Shown: one piece after another, positions 42,148-52,497 of the stretch
How positions within the stretch are numbered: the stretch's first letter is position 1
How the letters are laid out: each line of letters begins with the position of its first letter
Source of the DNA: an uncultured Planctomycetia bacterium
GTDB taxonomy: Bacteria; Planctomycetota; UBA1135; GCA-002686595
Direction: 5' to 3'
DNA: 64,000 nt
NCBI GenBank assembly: GCA_938003765.1
Contig: CALKYE010000166.1
Span: forward strand, 124,001 to 188,000
Made by a program: the position numbers and the translations under genes
Notes under the pieces: model-generated
Database searches by the model: none
Seen by the model: the letters and a program-made list of their open reading frames with translations, nothing else
Told to the model about the DNA's origin: nothing

Positions 42148-45100
42148 ATGACGGCGCCGGCCACGCGTGAGCCGGCGCGCACTCTTTTGGCTTCGCTCTC
42201 GGCGCGGACCGCGGAGCTGCGACAGCGAGCGAGTGCTCCGCCCGCTACTGCGTTTGCCGCTGTGGCGCTGCTCGGTGCGGCCGCGCTCGGGCAGGCGACG
42301 ACCGCGCAAGCGGCGGTGGACGCCGCCAAACGCGCGCTGCAGCGCGGCGCCGCGCTCGAAGCGTCGCGCCACGCCCAGGCGGCGTTGGCGGTCGAGTCGT
42401 CCAACACCGCCGCCTTCGAGGTGCTGCTCGCGGCCTGCGGAGCCGACGAGGACTCGCGGCTCCTGTGGTGTCACGAGCTGGCCCACGCGCTGTGCGATGA
42501 GAAGGGGGAGTTGACGCTCCCGCGCGAACTCGGCGCTCAGACGCAGTCCGCCGGAACTCACCTCGCCGCGGTGACGCGCGCCCGCGCGAGCGCCGTTGGC
42601 GAGCTGACCGAACTCGCTGCGCGCGCGCGCAAGGAGACCGAGCGCGACGCCGAGCGAAGTCTCGTGAGCGCCTGGGCGGCTGCGCTCGCTCGCGAGGCGG
42701 CCTATCCGTCGCCGCGCATGCACGCGCAGGTGCTCGAGGCCGCGCCGCTCGAACTGCCGCTGTCCAGCGAAGCGCAGCGCACTGCCGTCGAGTCGCTCGC
42801 TCGAAAGTTGACGTCGTTGCAGGCCGCTGGCGACACGGCCGCTGCGATCGAGATCGCGCTCGTCCTTCGCGGCCTGCGTGTTCAGGCGGACTTCGAAGAC
42901 CTCGAGGGACCGCCGCCGCCCGGCAAGCTGACGAACGCGCTGCAGGCGGGCGAGGCGGCGCTCGAACGCGCTCGCTCGGCCCGCGCGAAGTCGACTGCGC
43001 CCTTGTCCATCGAGGAACTCGCCGCCATGGATGCGCTCGAGCGCGACGAGTTCACGCGCGCGCACTCGAGCTTCGCCAATCCCGGCGTCGCCGTTTCGCC
43101 GCGCGGCTGGTATCGCATCGAGACCAACTGCGGTCACGCGACGTTGCTGGGCTGCGCCGAGGTCGTCGAGCTGCACCACACGCGCCTGGCCAACTGGTAC
43201 GGGAGCGACCCGTTCATCGACCGGCCCGGTCTCGTCCGAGTCGTCCCCGAATCGCACGGCCTCGAGTCGGAGGGCGCGCCGTTCTGGTGGGCCGGCGGCT
43301 TCCAAGGCGGGGACACCACGACGCTGCGCTTCTCGTGCAGCTCGATCGCGAGCCTGGGGCGCGGCCTCACGCACGAGTTGACGCACCGCTTCGACGGCGC
43401 GTTGCACCCGGGCATCCCCGCGTGGCTCGCCGAGGGCCGCGCGGTGTGGACTGCGGACTCGTACGGCTCGGACACCGACGACGAGTTCGCCACGTGGTGC
43501 GCCTCCTTCGGAACGATCGACGACGCGCGCTTCCGCGGCTACGGCGCGCGCGACAAGCTCGAGCAGCTCGTCACCGGCGCGATCGAGGACTACCGCGACA
43601 ACTACGTCGCGGGATACGCGCTGTTCGTGTTCCTGGCGACGTGGCACGAAGAGGGCGCGGCGCCGAAGTTCGCGAAGCCGCTGGCGAAGTTCCAGACCTC
43701 GCGTCGCACGGACAAGCGCGCTCCGCTGGCGAGCTTCGTCGCGCACTTCTGCGACGGCGTCGAGGGTCGGCCCAAGGGCTTCGAGGAGTTCGCGAAGGAG
43801 TTCGACGCGTTCCTGGCAGGCTTCTACTGGCGCGATCGCAAGCCGTTCACCAAGCGCTACCTGGAGTCGGCGGGAGCTGCCGACCCCAGCCCGACCGTTC
43901 TCGACGAGCCGACCTGGGTCTGGTCGCGCGCGCGCGCCGAGCCCTGGTTCGGACAGGATCAGGCGCGCGAGGGCGCGCGCTTGCTCGAGCGCCACGGCGA
44001 CGCGCGCGGCGCGACGGCCGCTTACCTGTGGTCGCTGGCGGTCGACGAGCCCTCCAGTGAGGTGCAGTCGGCGCTGGCCCGGCTGCTCGAGAGCGCGGGA
44101 AAGTCCGAGGGCGCGTGGGTGTTGCGCCAGGCCGTTCGGCTGCGCGAAGGCGCCCTCGCGAGCGAGGAGCCGAGTCCGCTGCTCAGTCGACTCCCGCGCA
44201 CGAGAGCGTTGCTCGCGGCCCTCGAAGCCGCTTCCGCGGACGCGAAGGCGCGCGGCGCAGAACGTTGCGCCGCAGCGCTCGACGCTGACCGCGGTCGCAT
44301 CGCGCGCCAGCTCGGGCTCGAGCCCACGCTGACCGCGCCTGCGGACCTCGCGCTCGCCGAGCGCGCTCATCCGTTCGACGCGCCCGCGCGCAATCCGATG
44401 CTCGACGGCTGGATCGACGACCGCCACGTCGACTACGAGCGCCACCGCGTCGAGGGCCTGTGGTTCGTCGACGAACGCGACCATCTGCACCTCGGTCGCA
44501 ACAAGCCGCGCACGGCCTCGGGCGTCGCCGACCGCGCTGCGCACCTGCACCACGTCTTCGTGCGCGGGCGCTCACCGCTCGAGGCGGGACGCTACTCGAT
44601 CCGCGCGCGCATCACACCGACGACCAGTTTCGTCAGCGGCGCGCTGGTGCTCGGTCACTCGCGGCGCGACCGCAATCTGCTCGTGAACTTCTCGGGCGGC
44701 GACTACGAGTACGCGATCGGCGACAAGGAAGAGGCCGCTGAGCTCGCGTCGATCGCCTGGAACCTCAACGGTCGCTTCGAGCGCGACGGCGGCCTGGCCG
44801 GCTCGGTGCGCGCCGGCGAGTACGGATTCGCGCAGCCTTCCTCGTCGTTCACGCTCGAGGTGGTCGTCGAGGGCAGCCAGGCGCACCTGTCGATCGACGG
44901 CGACCCCGTGGGCGTCTACCACACGCCGACCGGGCTCGAGCTCGCGGGCTACTTCGGGTTCGCCGTGTCGATGGGGGACTACCGCGTGTCCGAGCTGAGC
45001 GTGCGTCGACTGGATCGGAGCGCGGCGCTCGGTGAAGCGGCGAGCGACGCCGTAGCCGGCTGGGACCTTGCGCTGCCCCGCCGCGCGGGCTTCGAGAAGT

Positions 45101-45567
45101 TGCTCAACCGCTCGGTGCGCGGCGTTCCTCGCAGCGCACGCGGCGCGCTGGTGCTGTGCCTCGCCGACGCGCAGGGCGAGGCGAGCGAGGACCGCGCGCG
45201 CTGGCTCGAACGCACCGCCGAGTTCGAAGCCTTCCGTCAGCGCTACGGTCTCGAGATCCCTGCGTACATCGTTGCGGCGACCGCCGACGGCGAACTTCTC
45301 GCGAGCCTGCGTTCGACTCTCACGGTTCGCGACGAGACCAGTCGGGTTGGGCCCGCGCAGGTGTTGCAGGGCTTCCCGCGCAACGATGCGGAGCTGGCGC
45401 GCGCCGCGGCCCTGCGGGCGGCGGACGAGCTCGCGCCCGATCGCAACGCGTCATGGCTGCTGTTCGTCGATTCGGCCGGCTGCCTGCGCGTGGCGACCTC
45501 GTTCCACAAGTCCAAGCGCCTCGACGGCGCTCTGGAACGCTGGGTCGAGGTGTTCCGCAACCGCTGA
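42148..45567 (+). CDS. Large secreted gluzincin metalloprotease-like protein with LamG-like domain
   Basis: This 1139-residue protein has an extended N-terminus, then a signal or anchor (AFAAVALLGAAALG), then helices. The zinc site is LTHELTHRF (H409, E410, H413) with the third ligand candidate E429 in PAWLAEGRAVW: a gluzincin pattern as in peptidase MA-like families. A TPR-like stretch follows, then a jelly-roll region (YSIRARITPTTSFVSGALVLGH, then AHLSIDGDPVGVYHTP, then ELAGYFGFAV) similar to LamG/DUF1080 folds. The last ~170 residues are unassigned. The substrate is unknown. A GTG at 42115 is an alternative start. Confidence 0.62.
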   Translation: MTAPATREPARTLLASLSARTAELRQRASAPPATAFAAVALLGAAALGQATTAQAAVDAAKRALQRGAALEASRHAQAALAVESSNTAAFEVLLAACGADEDSRLLWCHELAHALCDEKGELTLPRELGAQTQSAGTHLAAVTRARASAVGELTELAARARKETERDAERSLVSAWAAALAREAAYPSPRMHAQVLEAAPLELPLSSEAQRTAVESLARKLTSLQAAGDTAAAIEIALVLRGLRVQADFEDLEGPPPPGKLTNALQAGEAALERARSARAKSTAPLSIEELAAMDALERDEFTRAHSSFANPGVAVSPRGWYRIETNCGHATLLGCAEVVELHHTRLANWYGSDPFIDRPGLVRVVPESHGLESEGAPFWWAGGFQGGDTTTLRFSCSSIASLGRGLTHELTHRFDGALHPGIPAWLAEGRAVWTADSYGSDTDDEFATWCASFGTIDDARFRGYGARDKLEQLVTGAIEDYRDNYVAGYALFVFLATWHEEGAAPKFAKPLAKFQTSRRTDKRAPLASFVAHFCDGVEGRPKGFEEFAKEFDAFLAGFYWRDRKPFTKRYLESAGAADPSPTVLDEPTWVWSRARAEPWFGQDQAREGARLLERHGDARGATAAYLWSLAVDEPSSEVQSALARLLESAGKSEGAWVLRQAVRLREGALASEEPSPLLSRLPRTRALLAALEAASADAKARGAERCAAALDADRGRIARQLGLEPTLTAPADLALAERAHPFDAPARNPMLDGWIDDRHVDYERHRVEGLWFVDERDHLHLGRNKPRTASGVADRAAHLHHVFVRGRSPLEAGRYSIRARITPTTSFVSGALVLGHSRRDRNLLVNFSGGDYEYAIGDKEEAAELASIAWNLNGRFERDGGLAGSVRAGEYGFAQPSSSFTLEVVVEGSQAHLSIDGDPVGVYHTPTGLELAGYFGFAVSMGDYRVSELSVRRLDRSAALGEAASDAVAGWDLALPRRAGFEKLLNRSVRGVPRSARGALVLCLADAQGEASEDRARWLERTAEFEAFRQRYGLEIPAYIVAATADGELLASLRSTLTVRDETSRVGPAQVLQGFPRNDAELARAAALRAADELAPDRNASWLLFVDSAGCLRVATSFHKSKRLDGALERWVEVFRNR

Positions 45568-45705
45568 GTGGCTCTCTGCCCGGGAGAGAAACGCCGGCGC
45601 GGGGCTTCGCTCGCTCGCGCCGCGCCCCTCAGCCACGCGCGTCCGCAGCGGACGCTTATGCTCTGACGTCGCCCCACGCGCCCCCGTCCCGAGCGCGCTC
45701 TTCCC

Positions 45706-48294
45706 GTGCAATCGAATTCCTCGCCCCAACCTCCGGGAACCCCGCCTCCCGACCCGCTCGACTCGCTCGTCGAAGAGTTCGTCCGTCGTCTGGAGAGCGA
45801 CGGCGAGGTCGACATCGAGCGCTTCTGCTCGAGCGCCCCCAGCGCCCTTCAGTCCGCTCTGCGCGAGCGCTGCGCGGACGTCCTGGTCCTGCGCCGCGTC
45901 CTGCCGGCGCCCCTGGCGGCGCAGGCGCCGCATCCGCCCGCGCCCGGTCAAGTGCTCGGCGACTTCCGACTGCTGTCGGAGCTCGGCCGCGGCGCGATGG
46001 GCGTGGTCTACCTCGCGCGCCAGCTCTCGCTCCAGCGCGTGGTCGCGCTCAAGGTGCTGTACCCGCACCTGAGCGGCGTCGAGCGCTCGGTGGAGCGCTT
46101 CCGGCGCGAAGCGCGCTCCGCCGCCAAGCTGCGTCATCCGGCCGTCTGCCCGGTGTACGCCGTCGGCGAAGAGCGCGGGCTGCACTTCTTCGCGATGGCC
46201 TATGTCGACGGCCGCAACCTTGCGCAGGAGATCGAGCTCGAGCGCAAACGGCGCAGCGGCGGCGCTGACGAAGAGCTGAACGCGTCGCTCGCGTTCTCGG
46301 CGCAGCGCAGCTACGAGACCCAGGTCGCCGAACTCGTGGCGCAGATCGCCGAAGCCCTGCACTACGCGCATCAGCAGGGCGTGATCCACCGCGACGTCAA
46401 GCCGCAGAACATCCTCGTCGGGCGCGACGGCCGCGTGTACCTGGCGGACTTCGGGCTCGCCAAGGATCGCGAGGACCCGGCGCTCTCGCGCACCGGCGAA
46501 GTGGCCGGGACGCTGTTCTACATGAGCCCCGAGCAGGCCGCCGGGCGGCGCGAGGACCTCGACGCGCGCACGGACGTGTTCTCGCTCGGAGTGGTGCTGT
46601 ACGAACTGCTCACGCTGCGTCGGCCGTTCGAGGGCGACAGCTCGCAGCAGTTGATGCTGAGGATCGCCACCGCGCAGCCGCCGTCTCTGCGCGCGCTCAA
46701 CCCGGCTGCGCCGCGCGACCTCGAGACGATCTGCTTGCACGCGCTCGAGAAGTCTCCGGGCAAGCGCTACGCGGATGCGCGCGAGTTCGCGCTCGACCTG
46801 CGCCGCTTCCTGGCTCACCAGTCGATCGTCGCGCGCCCGCCGTCGCGCGCGGAACTGCTCGGCCGTCGCATCGCGCAGCAGCGTCGCGTCCTGACCGCTG
46901 CGTTGCTCGCCGTGGTGTGTGTGAGCGCCATCAACTGGGTGCGCGCCGATCTCCAGGCGCGCGAGAGTGTCCGCGGGGCCCTGTCGGAGCTCGAGAGCAT
47001 CGACATCGAGCGCGCCCTGTCGGACTTCGATGCGCACGAGCTGCGGCGCGCGCTCGACATCGCCAAGCGTGTGCGCGAGTACGACAGCGAACTCGACTCG
47101 GCGGCGCGCGGGCGGTACGAGCAGGTGACCCAACTGGTCCGCGAGCGCATCCGGCCGCTCGTCGAGCGCGCGCTCGCCGAGATCGCCGACGTGCGCGCGC
47201 GCCAGCGCGAGGAACTCGCGGCGGCGCCGTGGCGCGAGTTCTCACAGCAGCCGACCGACGAGCGCTCGCGGCTGATGTGGGCCTACGACGCGTTGAACCT
47301 GGCGGCGGTCGTCGGCGACCCCGACGGCGTCCAAGCGCTGCGACTGGCGCGCCTCAGCTCGGCTTCGCCTCGCGTGAGCGTGCGTTCCGACGCGCCCGGC
47401 GCGCGGGTCAGCCTGCGTCGCATCGGGGTCGACGGGCTCGGTCCGGCGCAACTGCTCGGCTACACGCCGATCGAGCGCGCGACCGTCGCGCTCGGCGCCT
47501 ACCGCATCGTGGTCGAGGCCTCCGACGGCCGCTTCGCGGAGCTGACGCGCGTGTTCGATCGCCCGTACCACGAGTTCGCGCTGGTCGCGTACCCGCGCTC
47601 CGTGGAACAAGTCAGCTCAGGCATGGTGCGCGTGGCGGCCGGCGACGTGCGCTACCGGCATCTCGCGGACGGAGAGGAAGAGCTGCGCGAGGGCGAAGTC
47701 GAGCGCGACTACTGGATCGATCGCACGGAGGTTTCGAACGCCGACTACCGGCGCTTCGTCGAGGCGACGGGGCATCCTGAGCCGGTGTTCTGGGCCGACG
47801 TGAAGGACTTCGATCAGATTGCGGCGCTCCCTGTCGTGGCCGTGCGCTGGTCCGATGCGCTGCTCTACGCGGAGTGGTGCGGCAAGCGTCTGCCGACGTC
47901 GCTCGAGTGGCAGGTCGCCGCGCGAGGTCGCGATGGAGCGCTCTTTCCCTGGGGCGACGACGAGGATCAACGGGCGACGCGGGCGAAACTTCTCGGCGCT
48001 CCTCAGACTCATCCCGAGTTCTTCGTGAAGAACGCCGAGCCGGTCGAGTCCAGGCCGGAAGGAGCGAGTCCGTTCGGACTGCTCCGCACGTTCGACAACG
48101 TGAGCGAGTGGTGTTCGGATTTCGGGCTCACGAAGTCCACTCCGTCGTCGCTGCTCTACGATTTCGCGCAGCGGCTGGGCGGCTCTTTCGCGAGCGAGCC
48201 CACGACCATGACGCTGGGTGCGATCTCCACGAGCGAGACCGACAAGAGGTTCCTCACCGTCGGAATGCGCTGCGCGAAGAGCGATCAGCCCTGA
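45706..48294 (+). CDS. Membrane Ser/Thr protein kinase fused to a formylglycine-generating-enzyme-like domain
   Basis: This 862-residue protein has a Hanks-type kinase domain at about residues 84-370: the ATP lysine in VVALKVL, the HRDVKPQN loop, DFGLAKD and GTLFYMSPEQ. One transmembrane segment lies at about 396-413 (LTAALLAVVCVSAINW). A coiled region follows, then a PEGA-like strand region (APGARVSLRRIG...YTPIERATVALGAYRIVVEA). The C-terminus is an FGE-sulfatase/SUMF1-like fold: DRTEVSNADYRRFVEATGH, AVRWSDALLYAEWCGKRLPTSLEWQ, and FPWGDDE. The kinase would be inside and the FGE-like part outside. The FGE domain probably binds ligand rather than oxidises Cys. Confidence 0.85.
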   Translation: MQSNSSPQPPGTPPPDPLDSLVEEFVRRLESDGEVDIERFCSSAPSALQSALRERCADVLVLRRVLPAPLAAQAPHPPAPGQVLGDFRLLSELGRGAMGVVYLARQLSLQRVVALKVLYPHLSGVERSVERFRREARSAAKLRHPAVCPVYAVGEERGLHFFAMAYVDGRNLAQEIELERKRRSGGADEELNASLAFSAQRSYETQVAELVAQIAEALHYAHQQGVIHRDVKPQNILVGRDGRVYLADFGLAKDREDPALSRTGEVAGTLFYMSPEQAAGRREDLDARTDVFSLGVVLYELLTLRRPFEGDSSQQLMLRIATAQPPSLRALNPAAPRDLETICLHALEKSPGKRYADAREFALDLRRFLAHQSIVARPPSRAELLGRRIAQQRRVLTAALLAVVCVSAINWVRADLQARESVRGALSELESIDIERALSDFDAHELRRALDIAKRVREYDSELDSAARGRYEQVTQLVRERIRPLVERALAEIADVRARQREELAAAPWREFSQQPTDERSRLMWAYDALNLAAVVGDPDGVQALRLARLSSASPRVSVRSDAPGARVSLRRIGVDGLGPAQLLGYTPIERATVALGAYRIVVEASDGRFAELTRVFDRPYHEFALVAYPRSVEQVSSGMVRVAAGDVRYRHLADGEEELREGEVERDYWIDRTEVSNADYRRFVEATGHPEPVFWADVKDFDQIAALPVVAVRWSDALLYAEWCGKRLPTSLEWQVAARGRDGALFPWGDDEDQRATRAKLLGAPQTHPEFFVKNAEPVESRPEGASPFGLLRTFDNVSEWCSDFGLTKSTPSSLLYDFAQRLGGSFASEPTTMTLGAISTSETDKRFLTVGMRCAKSDQP

Positions 48295-48376
48295 GGCGTG
48301 AGTCGGCGAGCGCCGCCCTCGTGAGAGCCCCTCCTTGCCCCGTCGAACTTCCCGTTCTCGACTCCGTCCTCGCCCC

Positions 48377-48829
48377 ATGTCCGAGACCTACTCGCTGGCC
48401 GTCCGTATCGAGCACCACGATCCTTCCGCCTACATGGCCCTCGCCGTCGACGTGCGTCGCTCCGTCGAAGTGGCGCTGCTCAATCAGATCGCGGCGCAGA
48501 TCCCGCTGACGGTGCAGGATCAGTGGCTGGACCCCGCGAACCTCGACATCCAACCCGTCACCGTCAACGGCGTCACCTCGTTCACGCTGAGCGCCATCGA
48601 CGACCTGTTCAACAAGGTGCTGAACGACATCGGGCCGCAATTCACCGTGTCGGGGACGCTCCACACCAGCTGCAGGCACTGCGAGCCCTACCACTGCGAT
48701 CGCGTGTGCCGGGGCCTCATCCTCAACGGCTCGGCGTGGGTCGTGTCGATGGAGATCATCCCGGGCGATGAGAGCACGCGGATGAGCGCCACCGCATCGC
48801 TGGAGTTCGAGTTTCCCGCGATCAACTAG
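48377..48829 (+). CDS. Small protein with four-cysteine cluster, unknown
   Basis: This 150-residue protein has a well-spaced mix of hydrophobic strands and helices and one striking motif, C-x2-C-x4-C-x3-C at residues 99-111 (CRHCEPYHCDRVC). Such a spacing could bind zinc or an iron-sulfur cluster. No signal peptide or membrane helix is visible. I do not recognise the family. It follows the kinase-FGE gene by 82 bases, in the same direction, and converges on pyrG across a region with two long hairpins. Confidence 0.55.
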   Translation: MSETYSLAVRIEHHDPSAYMALAVDVRRSVEVALLNQIAAQIPLTVQDQWLDPANLDIQPVTVNGVTSFTLSAIDDLFNKVLNDIGPQFTVSGTLHTSCRHCEPYHCDRVCRGLILNGSAWVVSMEIIPGDESTRMSATASLEFEFPAIN

Positions 48830-48854
48830 CGCGCGTCGGGCTCGCTCGCATTCG

Positions 48855-48911
48855 TCGCGGCCCCGTGAGTGGGGCCGCGAGCAGCGCGCGCGCCGGAGTG
48901 CGCGCTGCTCG
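48855..48911. terminator. Two adjacent long hairpins between convergent genes
   Basis: The first stem is TCGCGGCCCC/GGGGCCGCGA (10 perfect pairs, 48855-48880). The second is CGAGCAGCGCGC/GCGCGCTGCTCG (12 perfect pairs, 48878-48911). They share three bases, so they are mutually exclusive at the junction. They lie between the Cys-cluster gene and pyrG and could end transcription from both sides, although neither has a T-run. Confidence 0.55.
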
Positions 48912-48951
48912 CCGAGATCAGCGTCGGGGCGCGAGGCGCCTTCGCCGCGCG

Positions 48952-50592
<1,641 letters not shown>

Positions 50593-50667
50593 GTGCTGTT
50601 CGCCGCCCGCTCCTGAACCGCCCGCTGTGCGCGCGCCCGGGTTCGCCGCCCGGGCCCGCCGTCGCGA

Positions 50668-51450
50668 CTAACTTCGCCGCCGACGCTCGACGAACGCATC
50701 GTAATCAGCCTGCGTGTCGATTCCGAGCGCAGAGCTGCGTCCGTCGATCACACGCATGCGTTCGCCGGCCTCGAGCCAGCGCAACTGCTCGAGATTCTCG
50801 AGCCGCTCGAGCGCGCCGCGCGGCAGGCTCACGAAGCGCGCGAGCGCCGTCGGTCGAAAGGCGTACACGCCCAGATGGCGTCGGACCACGCTCGACCACT
50901 CCGGCGCGTCCGCTCGCGCGTACGCGGCGCTGCGATCGACGGCGGCGTAGGGGATCGGCGCGCGCGAGAAGTACAACGCGTCGCCGCGCGAATCGCGGAC
51001 CAGCTTCACGACCTGCGGCGCGTGGACATGCTCCTCCGACCGGAGCGGCACGCACAGGGTCGCGGCGCTCACCTCGCGATCGGCGAAGCACGCCACGAGC
51101 TGGTCCAGGTCCTCGGTCGCGAGCTCGGGCTCGTCGCCTTGCACGTTGACCACCACGTCCCAGTTCGCGCCGCCGAGCTGGCTGAGCGCCTCGTGGACGC
51201 GGTCGCTGCCGCTCTGGTGGTCGGGCGAGGTCAGCAGGGCCTGGAATCCGGCGCGCTCGACCACCGCGACGATCTCCTGCGCATCGGTGGCGACCACCAC
51301 GCGCTCGAGCGCGCGCGCGCCGGCCAGGTTCTCGAGCGTGTGGACCACGAGCGCGCGTCCCGTGCGGTCGAGCAGCATCTTGCGCGGGAGGCGCTGCGAG
51401 CCGAGCCGCGCCGGCACGATGGCCAGCGCCCGCACTTGCACCGGCGTCAT
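50668..51450 (-). CDS. kdsB: 3-deoxy-manno-octulosonate cytidylyltransferase
   Basis: This 260-residue protein has the KdsB motifs VRALAIVPARLGSQRLPRKMLLD (nucleotide-binding), GGANWDVVVNVQGDEPEL (the VNVQGDEP signature), and HLGVYAFRPTALARFVSLP. It activates Kdo as CMP-Kdo for lipopolysaccharide inner core assembly and so indicates an outer membrane with Kdo. The ATG at 51450 overlaps the stop of the upstream lipoprotein gene by four bases (ATGA), indicating coupling. pyrG, which supplies CTP, follows. Confidence 0.93.
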   Translation of the reverse strand: MTPVQVRALAIVPARLGSQRLPRKMLLDRTGRALVVHTLENLAGARALERVVVATDAQEIVAVVERAGFQALLTSPDHQSGSDRVHEALSQLGGANWDVVVNVQGDEPELATEDLDQLVACFADREVSAATLCVPLRSEEHVHAPQVVKLVRDSRGDALYFSRAPIPYAAVDRSAAYARADAPEWSSVVRRHLGVYAFRPTALARFVSLPRGALERLENLEQLRWLEAGERMRVIDGRSSALGIDTQADYDAFVERRRRS

Positions 51451-51968
51451 TGGCCGGGGTTGCGCGTGGTCTGCGGCGCCTTGAACGGCGACTCGCCCGG
51501 CTTGAGCTCCACCGCCTGCATGGAATAGACCTGATTGAAGGTCTCGAGGAACGCGACGCGGAGCGCGCGCAGCGTCTGCTGCTGATCCTGGCTGAGTCCC
51601 GGCGGGTAGCCCAGGACGTGCTGCACGCGGTCGCCCTCGCGCAGTTCGAGACCCCACGCGACTCCGCCGCCGCCGCTGGCCGGCAAGCTCCCTTCGCGCG
51701 CAAACTCGTCGAAGCCGTTGCTGTGCAGGTGCTCCGCCAGCGCGTCCATGATGTCGGCCGTGAGCACCTTGGTGTTGGCGTCCGCGCGCACGACCGAATA
51801 CTGATCCACACGCGAGTGCGTGGCGTCGTCGATCAGCGTGAAGCGCCGCGTGTTGCGGAAGTCCTGGAGCGCGACGGTGCGTTCGATCGGCGCGTTGCGA
51901 CGGGCCGGCGCGCCGCAGGAAACCAGCGCGCACAGAGCGAGCGTGACTAGGGCGAGGAGTTTGGTCAT
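51447..51968 (-). CDS. Lipoprotein of unknown function, coupled to kdsB
   Basis: This 173-residue protein has a good lipoprotein signal: basic start, hydrophobic core, lipobox LVSC (Cys18). The mature part is mixed alpha/beta without a recognised family. It contains DDATHSRVDQYSVVRADANTKVLTAD and a conserved-looking LELREGDRVQHVLGYPPG. Its stop overlaps the start of kdsB, so expression is probably linked to Kdo activation, which suggests an envelope role. Confidence 0.6.
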   Translation of the reverse strand: MTKLLALVTLALCALVSCGAPARRNAPIERTVALQDFRNTRRFTLIDDATHSRVDQYSVVRADANTKVLTADIMDALAEHLHSNGFDEFAREGSLPASGGGGVAWGLELREGDRVQHVLGYPPGLSQDQQQTLRALRVAFLETFNQVYSMQAVELKPGESPFKAPQTTRNPGQ

Positions 51969-52497
51969 GGAGGGGGTGAGTCGGGCGAGAGGGGGGCGGG
52001 AGGACCGCGCCGTCCAGTCGGAGTTCGCCAGATGAGGGGCCGGGGGCGATCGCCGCGGCGGAAGCGCGCAGGTCGGGCCCGGCGACGCGCTGCCGTGCGA
52101 CGAATTAGAGCGAGCGAGTCGCGGGTCGCAAGTCGGCGTTTGGCGCGCTCCCGCGAACCGTCGAGCGTCGGTCGGCTCGAGCGAAAGCGCTCGCGACCGC
52201 CGCCTGGTGTCGGCACACGATCTTGTGTTGTGAACGGATCTTCACGCTTGATTTGGGGGTCGACGCGACTCTTCTGGGCCTTTCTTTTTGACTTCAACTC
52301 GCGCGATGAGCGAAATGGCGCAGTCGAGTCGATCGTTCGAGCCGCCTCTCCCGTGCGCCGCGCGCGAGAGGCGCGGGCGCGTCCCGCCGGGGCTTGGAAC
52401 GAATTCGGAGGCGCCGCTGGCCCGAGCCTCCCCCCGACCGCCCCACGTGGCCACAAATCCAAACAAGGCAACAGCTTAGCGAAGGCTAACAGCTTCC
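51969..52497. other. Intergenic region upstream of the LysM protein
   Basis: These 529 bases between divergent genes contain no gene I can support. Around 52210-52330 there is an AT-richer stretch with CTTTCTTTTTGACTTCAACT; TTGACT (52288-52293) and CGAAAT (52311-52316) are 17 bases apart but the -10 is poor. Just before the LysM ATG a TTAGC-GAAG-GCTAA hairpin (52476-52489) and the direct repeat AACAGCTT flank the start, and no normal ribosome-binding site is present. The leader may control translation. Confidence 0.4.

Noticed and set aside
40813..44553. Minus-strand open frame of over 1200 codons opposite gcdH and the metalloprotease
   Set aside because: Crosses the gcdH promoter and covers the opposite strand of two recognisable genes; no motif or start signal.
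51969..52497. Structured RNA such as SRP RNA or 6S RNA in the largest gap
   Set aside because: I found no GGAAGGAAGCAG-type SRP motif or long 6S-like stem.
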